From JANLQX01 sp031418775 (lineage in GTDB: Bacteria > Actinomycetota > Acidimicrobiia > Acidimicrobiales > JANYDT01): 64,000 bases of DNA. The stretch lies in assembly GCA_031418775.1 (NCBI GenBank), contig JANOJN010000215.1, positions 1 through 64,000 on the forward strand, in the 5' to 3' direction. The position numbers were made by a program, and so were the translations under genes. Positions 36,062 through 45,105 of this stretch are shown one piece after another (position 1 is the first letter of the stretch; each line of letters starts with the position of its first letter). The notes under the pieces were generated by a model. It was not told where the DNA came from. It ran no database searches and saw only the letters and a list, made by a program, of their open reading frames with translations.

Positions 36062-37476
36062 GCTGCGGTGCCGCCCACGGTGAGGCCCTGTACTCGCAGT
36101 GTGGGATTGCCATCAGAAACCGGGACGCCCTGGCCGTCCTTCCCACAGGTACCGACCCCCGTCGCGAAGTCGTTCCCGACGGCATCGATGGCCTGGAGGA
36201 CCTGGGGTCCGTTGCCGATGAGGTTGGCGTCGCGGAGCGGTTCGGTGATGCGACCGTCCTCGATGAGATACGCCTCGACCATGCCGAAGACGAAGTCGCC
36301 GGTTGCGGTGTTCACCTGACCTCCGCCGAGCTTGGCACAGTAGATCCCGGACTCGGTGCCCGCGACGATTCCCGACGGGTCCTCGCCGCCGGCGAGCAGG
36401 TAGGTGTTCGTCATCCGGACGATCGGCAGGTGCTGATAGCTCTGACGGCGGCCGTTGCCCGACGGAGCATGGCCCTCCTTCTTGGCATGGCGGAGATCCC
36501 ACATGTAGTCGGTCAGCACCCCGTCGTCGATGAGCACGTTGCGCTTCGTCGGATTGCCCTCGTCGTCGATGGCGCTCGTTCCCCATTCGCGGGCGTAGGA
36601 GCCGTCGTCGATGATCGTGACGCCCTTGGCCGCGACCTGCTGCCCGACGCGGTTGCGGAACACGCTCGTGTCCTTCAGTACCAGGTCGGCTTCGAGGCCG
36701 TGCCCACACGCCTCGTGGAACATCGTGCCGCCCGCGCCCTTTTCGAGAACCACGGTGACCTTCCCCGACGGGGCGGGACGGGCCGAGAGCTTCGTCAGTG
36801 CGCGACCGGCTGCCTTTCGGCCGATCTCCTCCACGTCGTAGTCGTCGAAGATCTCCCATCCGATCGTCTTCGCGGCGACGTCGTAGCCGGTCTGCATCCC
36901 CGTGTCGCCAAGGGCCACGGCCTGGACCATGAGACGCGTCCGGATGGTCTCGTCACCGGCCAGCATGCCGTCGGAGTTCGCTACGAGGATCCGTCGTCGA
37001 GCGTCCCCGTAGCCGACGGTCACCTGGCGAATGGCCGACCCTGCGGCGCGGGCCGCGGCGTCGGCGCGCTTGAGGAGTTCGACCTTCTCCGACTTCGGTA
37101 CTCCCGCAGGATCAACCGCGACCAGGTGGGGCCGCGGCTGCGATCGATCGGTGAGCGCCACCGAGCGCGATCCGCCGGCACCACTTCGTGCCGCGGCACT
37201 TGCTGCCTCGGCGGCGGCGAGGAGACCCTTCTCGGAAAGATCAGCGGTGTGGGCGAAACCGGTGGTGTCGCCGCGGATCACGCGGATCCCGGCGCCGCGT
37301 TCGGCCCCACTCGTCAACTCCTCGATCCGTCCGTCGTCGAGGAGCGCGGAGCTGTTCACCCGGTCCTCGACGAAGATCTCGGCGAAATCGCCGCCGGTGC
37401 GCAGGGCCGCAGCCAGGACGGATTCGAGGGTCGGCCGGCCCACGAGGGTCAGCAACGGCGAGGTGTGGACAGTCAT
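36058..37476 (-). CDS. tldD: Metalloprotease TldD
   Basis: 472 residues. The zinc motif HEACGH (HExxxH) lies in GGTMFHEACGHGLEADLVLKD near residue 255, with further conserved DDGSYAREWGTSAIDDEGNPTKRNVLI and GHAPSGNGRRQSYQHLPIVRMTNTY. It pairs with PmbA as an intracellular peptidase. ATG 37476 is preferred because TTGGAG lies 6 nt upstream. No RiPP precursor or azole-forming cyclase is nearby, so a general proteolytic role is likely. Confidence 0.94.
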   Translation of the reverse strand: MTVHTSPLLTLVGRPTLESVLAAALRTGGDFAEIFVEDRVNSSALLDDGRIEELTSGAERGAGIRVIRGDTTGFAHTADLSEKGLLAAAEAASAAARSGAGGSRSVALTDRSQPRPHLVAVDPAGVPKSEKVELLKRADAAARAAGSAIRQVTVGYGDARRRILVANSDGMLAGDETIRTRLMVQAVALGDTGMQTGYDVAAKTIGWEIFDDYDVEEIGRKAAGRALTKLSARPAPSGKVTVVLEKGAGGTMFHEACGHGLEADLVLKDTSVFRNRVGQQVAAKGVTIIDDGSYAREWGTSAIDDEGNPTKRNVLIDDGVLTDYMWDLRHAKKEGHAPSGNGRRQSYQHLPIVRMTNTYLLAGGEDPSGIVAGTESGIYCAKLGGGQVNTATGDFVFGMVEAYLIEDGRITEPLRDANLIGNGPQVLQAIDAVGNDFATGVGTCGKDGQGVPVSDGNPTLRVQGLTVGGTAA

Positions 37477-37630
37477 CGAGCACTCCAAGGGAACGGGCGG
37501 CTCACAGAAGTCTTGCGGCCATCTTCGAATGTAGGGCGGATGCGATCGGGTGCGGTCCCATCACCCCGAAGGGCGTGTTCCGCATCGTCACCGCCCGGCG
37601 CGGGCCACTCCCCTACGCTGGCACGCGTTC

Positions 37631-38515
37631 ATGACGGACCACCTCGTCTCCCCGGCTGAGCCGGAACCGCCGAAACCGTCTGCTCCGCACGACGCGTCGG
37701 CCGAAGTCGACGAAGAGTTCGTCGAGCGTTGGTTCCGCGAGGACGCGCCAACGGACGAGCCGTCGCGGCCGAAACTGCGGCTAATCCACGAAGCAGCGAT
37801 CATCGGGGTGCTCTACGGGGCCTACTGGTTCGTTCGAAACAGCCAGGGGGCGAACCTCGACGCGAAGGCACAGGCGTTCACCAACGCCAAGCGGGTCATC
37901 CAGGCCGAGCGCTGGATGGGGCTTTACCACGAGGAATCGATCCAGGACTTCTTCTTGCGCTCTCGCCCACTGGTGCGGTTCCTGAACGGCTACTACGGCA
38001 TCGCCCACTTCCTCATCACGATCGCGGCGATGGTGTGGTGCTTCCGCAAGCTCCCGTGGCGGTATCGGTCGATCCGCAACGGGCTGGCGCTGATGACGTG
38101 GTTCGCTCTCCTCGGTTTCAAGTTCTTCCCGCTCATGCCTCCGCGCCTTCTCCCGGATCGCTATGGCTACGTGGACACGCTCGAGGTGATCGGCGGACCC
38201 TGGCACTTCAAGTCGGGACCCGTGGCCCAAGTGTCGAATCAGTTCGCGGCGATGCCCAGCCTGCACTTCGGCTGGGCCGCATGGTGTGCGGTGGCGTTCT
38301 GGCCGTGGGCAACGACCTGGCCCCGAAAGCTCCTATTGCTCACCTATCCCCTGCTCACGCTGCTCGCGATCGTGGCGACGGCGAACCACTTCATCCTCGA
38401 CGCCCTCGGGGGCTTCGCAGTCTTCACCATCGGCATGCGGCTGGGCACGTGGCTCGACCGGATCAACTGGTCACGGGTCCGGGCGAGGTTGCGACCGTCC
38501 ACGCCGGCGCGCTGA
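37631..38515 (+). CDS. PAP2-superfamily membrane protein (inositolphosphotransferase-like)
   Basis: 294 residues. After about 50 acidic soluble residues come several membrane helices with the PAP2_3/AUR1-like catalytic segments MPPRLLPD, VSNQFAAMPSLHFGWA and ANHFILDALGG. The His and Asp/Arg residues form the phosphatase or phosphotransferase site outside the membrane. Actinobacterial relatives act on lipid phosphates or phosphoinositols. ATG 37631 is divergent from tldD. Confidence 0.88.
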   Translation: MTDHLVSPAEPEPPKPSAPHDASAEVDEEFVERWFREDAPTDEPSRPKLRLIHEAAIIGVLYGAYWFVRNSQGANLDAKAQAFTNAKRVIQAERWMGLYHEESIQDFFLRSRPLVRFLNGYYGIAHFLITIAAMVWCFRKLPWRYRSIRNGLALMTWFALLGFKFFPLMPPRLLPDRYGYVDTLEVIGGPWHFKSGPVAQVSNQFAAMPSLHFGWAAWCAVAFWPWATTWPRKLLLLTYPLLTLLAIVATANHFILDALGGFAVFTIGMRLGTWLDRINWSRVRARLRPSTPAR

Positions 38516-38546
38516 ACAACGTTCGTCGTCACGCAGCCAGCGCCGG
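38504..38546. terminator. Possible bidirectional terminator between convergent genes
   Basis: CCGGCGC followed by GCTG (38504-38514) is complementary to CAGC and GCGCCGG (38534-38546), giving an 11-bp GC-rich stem with one 2-nt bulge and a loop of about 19 nt. It covers the ends of the PAP2-type gene and the convergent SDR gene. There is no U-tract. Confidence 0.4.
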
Positions 38547-38551
38547 ACGGC

Positions 38552-39346
38552 TCAGAAGATCGAGTAGCCGCCGTCCACCAGGTGCACCTCACCGGTGTGC
38601 CAGCGGGTTGACGGTGACGCGAGGTACACCGCGAGCGGGCCGAAGTCCTGAGGTGTCCCCCACCGGCGAAAGGGCATGCGCGGCATCACGGCATCGCGGA
38701 ACCGGTCGTAGGCGAAGGTCCGTTCGGTCATCGGGGTCTCGACCCAGCCCGGGAGGATCGCATTCGAGGAGATCCCATGGCGGGCGAACTCGATGGCGCA
38801 TGCCCGCATCATCGAGATGACCCCGCCCTTGGTTGCGGCGTAGTGCTGGCCACGCGCCTGGCCTTGAATCGCCGCGAGTGACGCGGTCACCACGAGTGCG
38901 CCACCGTCGCCTCGCCCCACCATGTGACGGGCGGCCGCCCGGAGTGTGTAGAAGACGCCGTCGAGATTCACACGCAGCACCCGGTGCCATTCGTCGGCAG
39001 TCATCTCGATGAACGACGGGGCCGATCCACCGACGCCGGAGTTGGCGAAACAGGTGTCGACGCGGCCGAACGTCTCGAGGGTCGACGCGAAGGCTGCTTC
39101 CACTTCGGCCTCCTCGCCGACGTCGCATATCCAGGCCTCGGCGCGGCCGCCGAACGAACGCAGGCGCTCGACGGCGGCGGCGTTCTTGGCGGCGTTCGTC
39201 CCCCAGATCGCCACGCCGGCGCCCGCAGTGACGAGGGCCTCCCCCATGCCGAGGCCGATGCCGGAGTTGCCGCCGGTGATGAGTGCCACCTGTCCGGTGA
39301 GGTCGAAGGGATTGGCGCGGGCGACGGTGGTGGGGGTGTCGGTCAC
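38552..39346 (-). CDS. SDR-family oxidoreductase
   Basis: 264 residues, a classical short-chain dehydrogenase. Cofactor motif TGGNSGIGLGMGEAL (TGxxxGxG), FANSGVGG (NxG), catalytic Ser in VVTASLAAIQG and Tyr-Lys in YAATKGG. The substrate is unknown. It starts at GTG 39346 and is not obviously linked to its neighbours. Confidence 0.92.
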   Translation of the reverse strand: MTDTPTTVARANPFDLTGQVALITGGNSGIGLGMGEALVTAGAGVAIWGTNAAKNAAAVERLRSFGGRAEAWICDVGEEAEVEAAFASTLETFGRVDTCFANSGVGGSAPSFIEMTADEWHRVLRVNLDGVFYTLRAAARHMVGRGDGGALVVTASLAAIQGQARGQHYAATKGGVISMMRACAIEFARHGISSNAILPGWVETPMTERTFAYDRFRDAVMPRMPFRRWGTPQDFGPLAVYLASPSTRWHTGEVHLVDGGYSIF

Positions 39347-39397
39347 GACGACGACGGTACGGCGGTTTACCGGTGAACAGCCAACCGTGCACGCGCC

Positions 39398-39913
39398 CTA
39401 GAGGGTCATGGTCACCCGGATGACCGAGGGGTCACCGACGACGCGCTTGAACACGGCGTTGTAGGGGCTGTTGCGGAAGACCGACTGCATGGCCATGTTC
39501 TCGGCGAGCGTCTCGGCGACGAAGCGGGGGATCGAACGGCTCCGCGCGAGGTCGGCGAGACGGCCGAGCAGGTCTGACGCAATCCCGTTTCCCTGGAAAT
39601 CGTCGGCAACCACGAAGGCCACCTCGGCGGCCCGTTCGTCCGTTGCTTCCTCAGTCATCAAGTCGTAGCGGCCGACAGCGATGATCCGTGAGTCGAGCAA
39701 CGCCACGAGAGCCTCCCGCTCGTCGTGGTCGACGTTCGTGAAGAAGCTGAGCATGGCGGGTGGCAGGTGTGCCTGCGACGAGAAGAACCGAAGACGGTGC
39801 GTGCGCTCCGAGCAGCGCTCGTGAAAATCGTTGAGCGCCGACGCATCGTCGGGGCTGATCGGACGCACGGTGTAATCCAAGCGCCGTCGGGAAGGGTCGG
39901 CCACGCGATCCAT
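39398..39913 (-). CDS. GNAT-family N-acetyltransferase
   Basis: 171 residues. VRPISPDDASALNDFHERCSERTHRLRFF and the acetyl-CoA loop VADDFQGNGIASDLLGRLADLARS fit PF13302/GNAT domains like those found in Pat-type protein acetyltransferases. ATG 39913 fits the domain boundary. It is divergent from the deacetylase-like gene with a 97-base gap; an acetylation and deacetylation pair is tempting but unproven. Confidence 0.85.
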   Translation of the reverse strand: MDRVADPSRRRLDYTVRPISPDDASALNDFHERCSERTHRLRFFSSQAHLPPAMLSFFTNVDHDEREALVALLDSRIIAVGRYDLMTEEATDERAAEVAFVVADDFQGNGIASDLLGRLADLARSRSIPRFVAETLAENMAMQSVFRNSPYNAVFKRVVGDPSVIRVTMTL

Positions 39914-40010
39914 GAACGCAGTCTGCCGCAAGAGGTCACGGCTGGATAGTGCCGATGGTCCCGGCCACCGGCCCTGGTCGGCTGGTCCTGGTGCGGCCAT
40001 AGTGGAGGCG

Positions 40011-41042
40011 ATGACGAACACCGCTTCGCCGAGCCCCCTCCTCGTGGTCACCAATCACGTGCATGACCGCCATGACACCGGCGATCATCCGGAGAGTTCG
40101 CCACGCCTCAATGCTGCTCTGCAAGGTTTGGGGCTCGCCGGATTGGGTGAGGCGTTCCACGACGTGGCATCGCGGGCGGCGACGTTCGAGGAGATCGCCG
40201 CCGTGCACGATCCTGCCTACATCAACCGGCTGGAGGCGTTGTGCGCCCGAGGCGGTGGCCCGTTGGATCAGGACACGCCCGTGGTCGAAGGGTCGTGGCA
40301 CACCGCGCTCCACTCGGCCGGAGCCGGTTTGCTTGCGGTCGAATCGCTCGCCCAGGGTGGGGCGAACGCCGGTCTCGTGGTGACGCGCCCGCCGGGCCAC
40401 CACGCCGGCCCGAAGACCGGTATGGGCTTCTGCCTGTTCAACAACGTGGCCATCACCGCCCGGCAGCTCACGTCCAACGGCGAGCGCGTCATGATCATCG
40501 ATTGGGACGTGCACCACGGCAACGGCACGCAGGACGTGTTCTGGGATGACGACCGAGTGATGTTCGTCTCACTTCATCAGTACCCATACTATCCCGGGAC
40601 CGGTGCCGTGCACGAGACCGGCGGACCGAACGCGTCGGGCAACACCATCAACGTCCCGCTTCCCCAGGGAACGACCGGCGACGTGTTCCTCTCGGCGTTC
40701 GACACCCTGATCGCTCCAGCCGCGGCCGAGTTCTCGCCGACCTGGGTCCTCGTCTCTGCCGGTTTCGACGCGCATCGAGATGATCCCCTCGCCGACCTCT
40801 CCCTCACGGCCGGTGACTTCGCCGACCTCGCCAAGCGAACACAGGGCCTCGTGTCGCAACCGGGTCGTCTCGTGTTGTTCCTCGAAGGCGGGTACGACCT
40901 CCGGGCCCTCTCGATGAGCGTCGGAGCCTGTGCTGCCGCGCTTTGCGACACCAGCTACCGGCCCGAGCCGGCGTCGAACGGGGGTATGGGAGCCTCCGGT
41001 GTGCGAACAGCGATCGAGGCCCACCGCCTCGCCCGCTGGTGA
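40011..41042 (+). CDS. Histone-deacetylase-family amidohydrolase
   Basis: 343 residues. Zinc-hydrolase motifs RPPGHHAGPKTGMGFCLFNNVAI near 125, IIDWDVHHGNGTQDVF near 160 and ILVSAGFDAHRDDPL-like LVSAGFDAHRDDPLADL near 245. Bacterial members deacetylate acetoin-related proteins or polyamines. ATG 40011 has GGAGG 3 nt upstream. Confidence 0.92.
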   Translation: MTNTASPSPLLVVTNHVHDRHDTGDHPESSPRLNAALQGLGLAGLGEAFHDVASRAATFEEIAAVHDPAYINRLEALCARGGGPLDQDTPVVEGSWHTALHSAGAGLLAVESLAQGGANAGLVVTRPPGHHAGPKTGMGFCLFNNVAITARQLTSNGERVMIIDWDVHHGNGTQDVFWDDDRVMFVSLHQYPYYPGTGAVHETGGPNASGNTINVPLPQGTTGDVFLSAFDTLIAPAAAEFSPTWVLVSAGFDAHRDDPLADLSLTAGDFADLAKRTQGLVSQPGRLVLFLEGGYDLRALSMSVGACAAALCDTSYRPEPASNGGMGASGVRTAIEAHRLARW

Positions 41043-41080
41043 GGGTCAGCGGACCGAGCCGGCGGCCGGGTCGGGCGGGC

Positions 41081-41893
41081 TCACACCAACGGGTTGATCT
41101 CGGACGCCGCCAGGGCACCCGGAACGAGTCCGGGAAGCCAGGTGTCGAGGTCGCGCTGCTGTGCCGGGTTCTCCGGTTCCCGCACGGTGAGCCCGTCGGC
41201 GAAGTAGATGACCGTCATAACCTCACGGAGGGTGCCGGAGGTGTTGGCACACGCGTTGTGAACGGTCCACCCGCCGTGGAAGGTGGTGTCGCCGGCGGCC
41301 ATCGGGACCGGGGTGGAAACGGGGTGGCCCGTTTCGGCGACCAGGGCGGCGAAGTGGGCGTCGGAATCGTCGGAAATGACGGCTTGGCCGAGCGAGCCCG
41401 CGTTGTTCGTGCCCGAGCAGAACGACATTGCTCCCATGTCGGGGGTGATGTCGATGAGCGGCATCCACATCGTGACGCAGCGCGTGCCGTCGATCGGCCA
41501 GTACACCAAGTCTTGATGCCACGGTGTGTGCCCTCCGCCCGCTTCCTTGAACAACGCCTGATCGTGGTAAATCCGCACCCGCTCGACGCCCAACAGGGTT
41601 GCCGCAATCCCGGCGAAGCGCCGGGCGAGGGTGAACCGGGCTACACCAGGGTCGTGACGCCACAGGTTCATCACCTGGATGAACGCCTTGCTGTAGGTGT
41701 CGCGCTCAGCCATCGGGCGACGCTCATTGTTGTAGCGCATCGCCGCTGCCGTAATCACCGGACGAAACGCCGCGGCTTCCTCGGCGGAAGCGACACCTCG
41801 GAGCAGCACATGCCCATCGCGGCCGTAGGCGGCGATCGCATCGGCGGGAACGACAAAGTCAGCGGAGCAATCGGGAAGCTGGAGAACGTTCAC
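41081..41893 (-). CDS. Phytanoyl-CoA dioxygenase (PhyH) family protein, copy 1
   Basis: 270 residues. Fe(II)/2-oxoglutarate oxygenase fold with the metal ligands HQD in GGGHTPWHQDLVYWPIDG near residue 123 and the distal His in FHGGWTVHNACANTSG near 210; Arg in LREVMTVIYF would bind 2-oxoglutarate. PhyH enzymes hydroxylate small molecules such as lipids, ectoine or phosphonates. GTG 41893 has GAGG upstream. It follows the terminator after the substrate-binding gene, so it may have its own promoter. Confidence 0.9.
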   Translation of the reverse strand: MNVLQLPDCSADFVVPADAIAAYGRDGHVLLRGVASAEEAAAFRPVITAAAMRYNNERRPMAERDTYSKAFIQVMNLWRHDPGVARFTLARRFAGIAATLLGVERVRIYHDQALFKEAGGGHTPWHQDLVYWPIDGTRCVTMWMPLIDITPDMGAMSFCSGTNNAGSLGQAVISDDSDAHFAALVAETGHPVSTPVPMAAGDTTFHGGWTVHNACANTSGTLREVMTVIYFADGLTVREPENPAQQRDLDTWLPGLVPGALAASEINPLV

Positions 41894-41915
41894 GGCGCAC
41901 CTCGGTGATTGGTTG

Positions 41916-41967
41916 GAAACGAAAAGAAGGGCCGGCGCACCTGCAGAGCTGCAGATGTGCCGGCCCT
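41916..41967 (-). terminator. Intrinsic terminator after the NitT/TauT-type binding-protein gene
   Basis: AGGGCCGGC...CTGCAG (41928-41946) pairs with CTGCAG...GCCGGCCCT (41949-41967), 19 pairs with two imperfect positions. Read on the minus strand the hairpin is followed by TCTTTTCGTTT. It lies 14 bases after the stop of the binding-protein gene and should stop transcription before the PhyH gene. Confidence 0.85.
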
Positions 41968-41981
41968 ACTCGGTTCGAGAG

Positions 41982-43121
41982 CTACAGACCGATCTTCGGG
42001 TCAATGAACTCGTTCGTGTATTGGTCCTTGATGTTGAAGCCGGCCGGGACGCCCTTGAAGCCGCCCGACTTCACCATCAGGTCGAGGTGCTTCTGCAGGC
42101 GGGGGAAGTCGAAGTTGCCGAGGGTCTTGTCCGGGCCGTTGCCGACGAGGCCGAGTTCCTTCTGCGTCTTCACCGAGAAGTCGGCGAGGCCCTTCGTGTA
42201 CTTCCAGAAGTCCTTGTACTGGGCGACGGCGTCGATGATGATCGCGTTCGCCCGGTCCGGGGCCTTGATGAAGTCGACCTGGGCCTGCTGCACCATGGGC
42301 ACGAACTTCTTCAGGCACGGGCGGAGCTTGGCGAGATCCGCGGGACGCACGCCGAGGGTCTGGGAGTAGTCCTGGTAGCCGGCGTCGAAGAACAGCTGGA
42401 ACGCAACGGGCTTGCCCCATTCCTTGAATTCGTTCTGATACGAATACGGCTCGGCCGAGGCGAATCCTTGCTGGGCGATTTTGCCCTTGGCGGCGATGAA
42501 TCGGGCGGGTCCGCCGTCATACGACGGGTCAGCTAACTTCTCATCGACGCGGCCGTCGGCGATGAAAAACAACAGTGTGTCCTTGCTGAAAAGGTTGAAG
42601 GTCACGCCGAGTTTGGCGAGATCGTCGATGGTTTTCGCCGTCGGATAGGTCGCCGGGTCCCACATGATGATCTGGGGGTTCTTCTCGAGCGGTGCAACGA
42701 CCGACACCAGGGGTGACTTCGCCCAGTTGTTCGCCTCGCTGTTGTAGCTGTAGCCCATGGTGATCGACTTGTCGGTGGCCATGATCGCCGAAGGACCCTG
42801 GAACCCAATGGCCGGCCCGCCGGTGCGAACCTCGAGCTGGATACCGGTACTCGCGCCCTTCGAGTTGATGAGGCTTCCGGAAACGATCTTCTTGCCGGTG
42901 TCGACCTTGTAGTCGGAACCGAGCAGCTGGTAGAGGGCCCCGTGCTCGGACTCGGGGAACCAGTCGGTCTGGATCACGATCTTGTCGGGGCAGATGCCCT
43001 TCAAGGAGGCGGAGACCGCCTTCTTCGTGATCTTCTTCGCCGCCGCTGTTGCCGCGAGAGGCGACAGCGCAACGGCAGCGGCGACGGCGGTGCCGATGAG
43101 GACGGTGGTTCTGGTGCGCAT
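41982..43121 (-). CDS. ABC transporter substrate-binding protein, NitT/TauT (NMT1/THI5-like) type
   Basis: 379 residues with a cleavable export signal (RTRTTVLIGTAVAAAVALSPLAATAAA) and no lipobox. The mature part begins DKIVIQTDWFPESEHGALYQLLG, the NMT1/THI5 pattern, and continues with IGFQGPSAIMATDKSITMGYSYN and two Cys residues (about 44 and 292). ATG 43121 is chosen because AGGAG lies 5 nt upstream. It is divergent from the ATPase and permease genes, which lack their own binding protein, so the three form one importer. Confidence 0.88.
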   Translation of the reverse strand: MRTRTTVLIGTAVAAAVALSPLAATAAAKKITKKAVSASLKGICPDKIVIQTDWFPESEHGALYQLLGSDYKVDTGKKIVSGSLINSKGASTGIQLEVRTGGPAIGFQGPSAIMATDKSITMGYSYNSEANNWAKSPLVSVVAPLEKNPQIIMWDPATYPTAKTIDDLAKLGVTFNLFSKDTLLFFIADGRVDEKLADPSYDGGPARFIAAKGKIAQQGFASAEPYSYQNEFKEWGKPVAFQLFFDAGYQDYSQTLGVRPADLAKLRPCLKKFVPMVQQAQVDFIKAPDRANAIIIDAVAQYKDFWKYTKGLADFSVKTQKELGLVGNGPDKTLGNFDFPRLQKHLDLMVKSGGFKGVPAGFNIKDQYTNEFIDPKIGL

Positions 43122-43206
43122 GCTCACTCCTGTGTGGGGTTCAAAGATACCGAGGGTGCATCGTGTCCGGCACGTCAGAACATCCCGGCACTCGTTGTGT
43201 GACCAA

Positions 43207-43229
43207 CGACATTGATGTTATCAATGTCG
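43207..43229. promoter_or_regulatory. Operator-like palindrome in the importer's divergent promoter
   Basis: CGACATTGAT-GTT-ATCAATGTCG is a perfect 10-bp inverted repeat. It lies 86 bases upstream of the binding-protein gene and 161 bases upstream of the ATPase gene. The core ATTGA-N5-TCAAT recurs at 46474-46488 in the other divergent promoter of this region. The rest of the 268-base gap shows no further gene. Confidence 0.75.
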
Positions 43230-43389
43230 GAGGTCATCTTGCCGAGTCAGGCTCCCCGAATCAACTCGGCCAGAGGCATCAACGAAGTTGCAACGCAATC
43301 GAAACACTCGCTCGACACACTGGTGCCCTACCGTCACACTTGATGCTGACCGGTATGGCTCCGACCGAACCGCTCACCAGGGAGTGACC

Positions 43390-44160
43390 ATGGGACTCAG
43401 CGTACCGCCGACAACGTATGCGACCAACACGCCGACACTGTCGTTCCGGAACATCTCGATGCAGTTCCCCGACGGCACCCGGGCGATCTCCGACGTGTCG
43501 TTCGATGTGTCGAAAGGCGAGTTCGTCACGGTCGTGGGACCATCGGGCTGCGGGAAGTCGACGCTGCTGAAGATCGCCTCGGGTCTGCTCATGGAGACCG
43601 GAGGAGAGTGCCTTCTGGACCGTTCGAACATCGGCTACGTCTTCCAAGACGCCACGCTGCTGCCGTGGCGCACGGTCCGGGGGAACGTCGAACTCCTGAT
43701 GGAGCTCCACGGCGTGGGAAAGGCCGAACGCACCGCTGAGGCACAGCGGGCCATCGAGCTGGTCGGTCTGAAGGGATTCGAGCACCACCGCCCGAAGTCG
43801 CTTTCCGGCGGCATGAAGATGCGCACGTCGCTCGCTCGAACGCTCACGCTGAAGCCGCCGCTGCTCATGTTCGACGAGCCGTTCGGCGCGGTCGACGAGA
43901 TCACCCGCGAATACCTGAACGAGGAGACGCTGAAGCTGTTCACGCAAGAACGCTTCGCCGGCCTGTTCATCACGCACTCGATCAGCGAGGCGGTGTTCCT
44001 TTCCACCAGGGTGCTCGTCATGAGCGCCCGCCCCGGCCGCATCGTTGCCTCCTACGACGTGCCGTTCGCCTACCCCCGCGATCCCGAGCTTCGCTTCGAC
44101 CCCGCATTCGCCGCGCTGTCCGGCGAGATCAGCCATGCACTCCGAGGAGCCCACGTATGA
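43390..44160 (+). CDS. ABC transporter ATP-binding protein, NitT/TauT type
   Basis: 256 residues. Walker A VVGPSGCGKSTLLKIASGL near 45-60, LSGGMKMRTSLARTL signature near 140 and Walker B PLLMFDEPFGAVDEITRE near 158 fit the SsuB/TauB group. ATG 43390 has GGAG 5 nt upstream. The stop overlaps the permease ATG (ATGA). Confidence 0.92.
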   Translation: MGLSVPPTTYATNTPTLSFRNISMQFPDGTRAISDVSFDVSKGEFVTVVGPSGCGKSTLLKIASGLLMETGGECLLDRSNIGYVFQDATLLPWRTVRGNVELLMELHGVGKAERTAEAQRAIELVGLKGFEHHRPKSLSGGMKMRTSLARTLTLKPPLLMFDEPFGAVDEITREYLNEETLKLFTQERFAGLFITHSISEAVFLSTRVLVMSARPGRIVASYDVPFAYPRDPELRFDPAFAALSGEISHALRGAHV

Positions 44161-45050
44161 GCACGACCATCAGCCCGGACTCCGCCACGGACGCAGTCGC
44201 CGGGCCGACATCCTCCGGCAAGCCTGTGTTGCCGGACGACGCACCTCCGGTGGGGATCAAGCGCAGGGAAGGCGTCGCCGCTATCGTCCTACCGCCGATC
44301 GTGCTCGGCGCGATCATCATCGGCTTCTGGTACTTCGTGAGCTACGTGATCCTCGACAAGGACCGGCGTTTCCTCCTCGAGCCTCCGCATCGCGTCTGGC
44401 AGCAGGGGTTCATGAACGGCGATGCCCGATCAGAGATGTTCAGCGGCATGTGGTCGAGCGGCAAGGTGGCGTTCTGGGGCCTTTCCATCGCCATACTGCT
44501 CGGCATGGCGATGGCCGTGCTCATGAGCCAGTCCAAGCTGCTCGAGCGAGCCGTCTTCCCCTACTCGGTGGTGCTGCAGTCGATGCCGATTCTCGCTATC
44601 GTCCCGCTCATTGGCTTCTGGTTCGGCTACGGATTCAATTCGCGTGTGTTCGTGACGGTGCTGATCTCACTGTTCCCGATCGTCGTCAACACGTTGTTCG
44701 GCCTTACCTCGGCGGATCAGGGCATGCACGATCTCCTCACGCTGCACAGCGCCGGTCGTCTCACCCGCCTCCGCAAGATCCAGTTCCCGGCTGCCCTGCC
44801 GGCAATCTTCGCCGGGCTGCGCATCTCCGCCGGCCTCTCGGTGATCGGCGCCATCGTCGGCGACTTCTTCTTCGGTCAGGGCGATGTGGGCATCGGCCAA
44901 CTCCTGAAGCGCTACGCCGCGAAGCTCGAAGGCGAGAATCTGCTGACGGCGGTGTTCCTCTCGGCCGGTATGGGTGTCGCGGTGTTCATGCTCTTCGGCT
45001 GGCTGAACAACAGAATGGTCGGCAAGTGGGCGACCGTTTCCCGGCGCTGA
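44157..45050 (+). CDS. ABC transporter permease, NitT/TauT type
   Basis: 297 residues with about six membrane helices. SMPILAIVPLIGFWFGYGFNSRVFVTVLISLFPIVVNTLFGL and the EAA loop IQFPAALPAIFAGLRISAGLSVIGAIVGDFF are diagnostic of SsuC/TauC permeases. It is coupled to the ATPase gene and ends 56 bases from the convergent broken PhyH gene. Confidence 0.92.
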   Translation: MSTTISPDSATDAVAGPTSSGKPVLPDDAPPVGIKRREGVAAIVLPPIVLGAIIIGFWYFVSYVILDKDRRFLLEPPHRVWQQGFMNGDARSEMFSGMWSSGKVAFWGLSIAILLGMAMAVLMSQSKLLERAVFPYSVVLQSMPILAIVPLIGFWFGYGFNSRVFVTVLISLFPIVVNTLFGLTSADQGMHDLLTLHSAGRLTRLRKIQFPAALPAIFAGLRISAGLSVIGAIVGDFFFGQGDVGIGQLLKRYAAKLEGENLLTAVFLSAGMGVAVFMLFGWLNNRMVGKWATVSRR

Positions 45051-45105
45051 AAGGCATCACACTTTCGCTTCGGCGCTGACCGCGTTCTGCCTCACGTCGG
45101 GGGCA

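Noticed and set aside
34476..37476. TldD/PmbA region as a microcin-type RiPP cluster
   Set aside because: No azole cyclodehydratase, precursor with Cys/Ser-rich core or export gene is present; the pair is widespread as a housekeeping peptidase.
39398..41042. Acetylation toggle of the GNAT and deacetylase-like genes
   Set aside because: They are only neighbours on opposite strands; nothing in either sequence shows a shared target.
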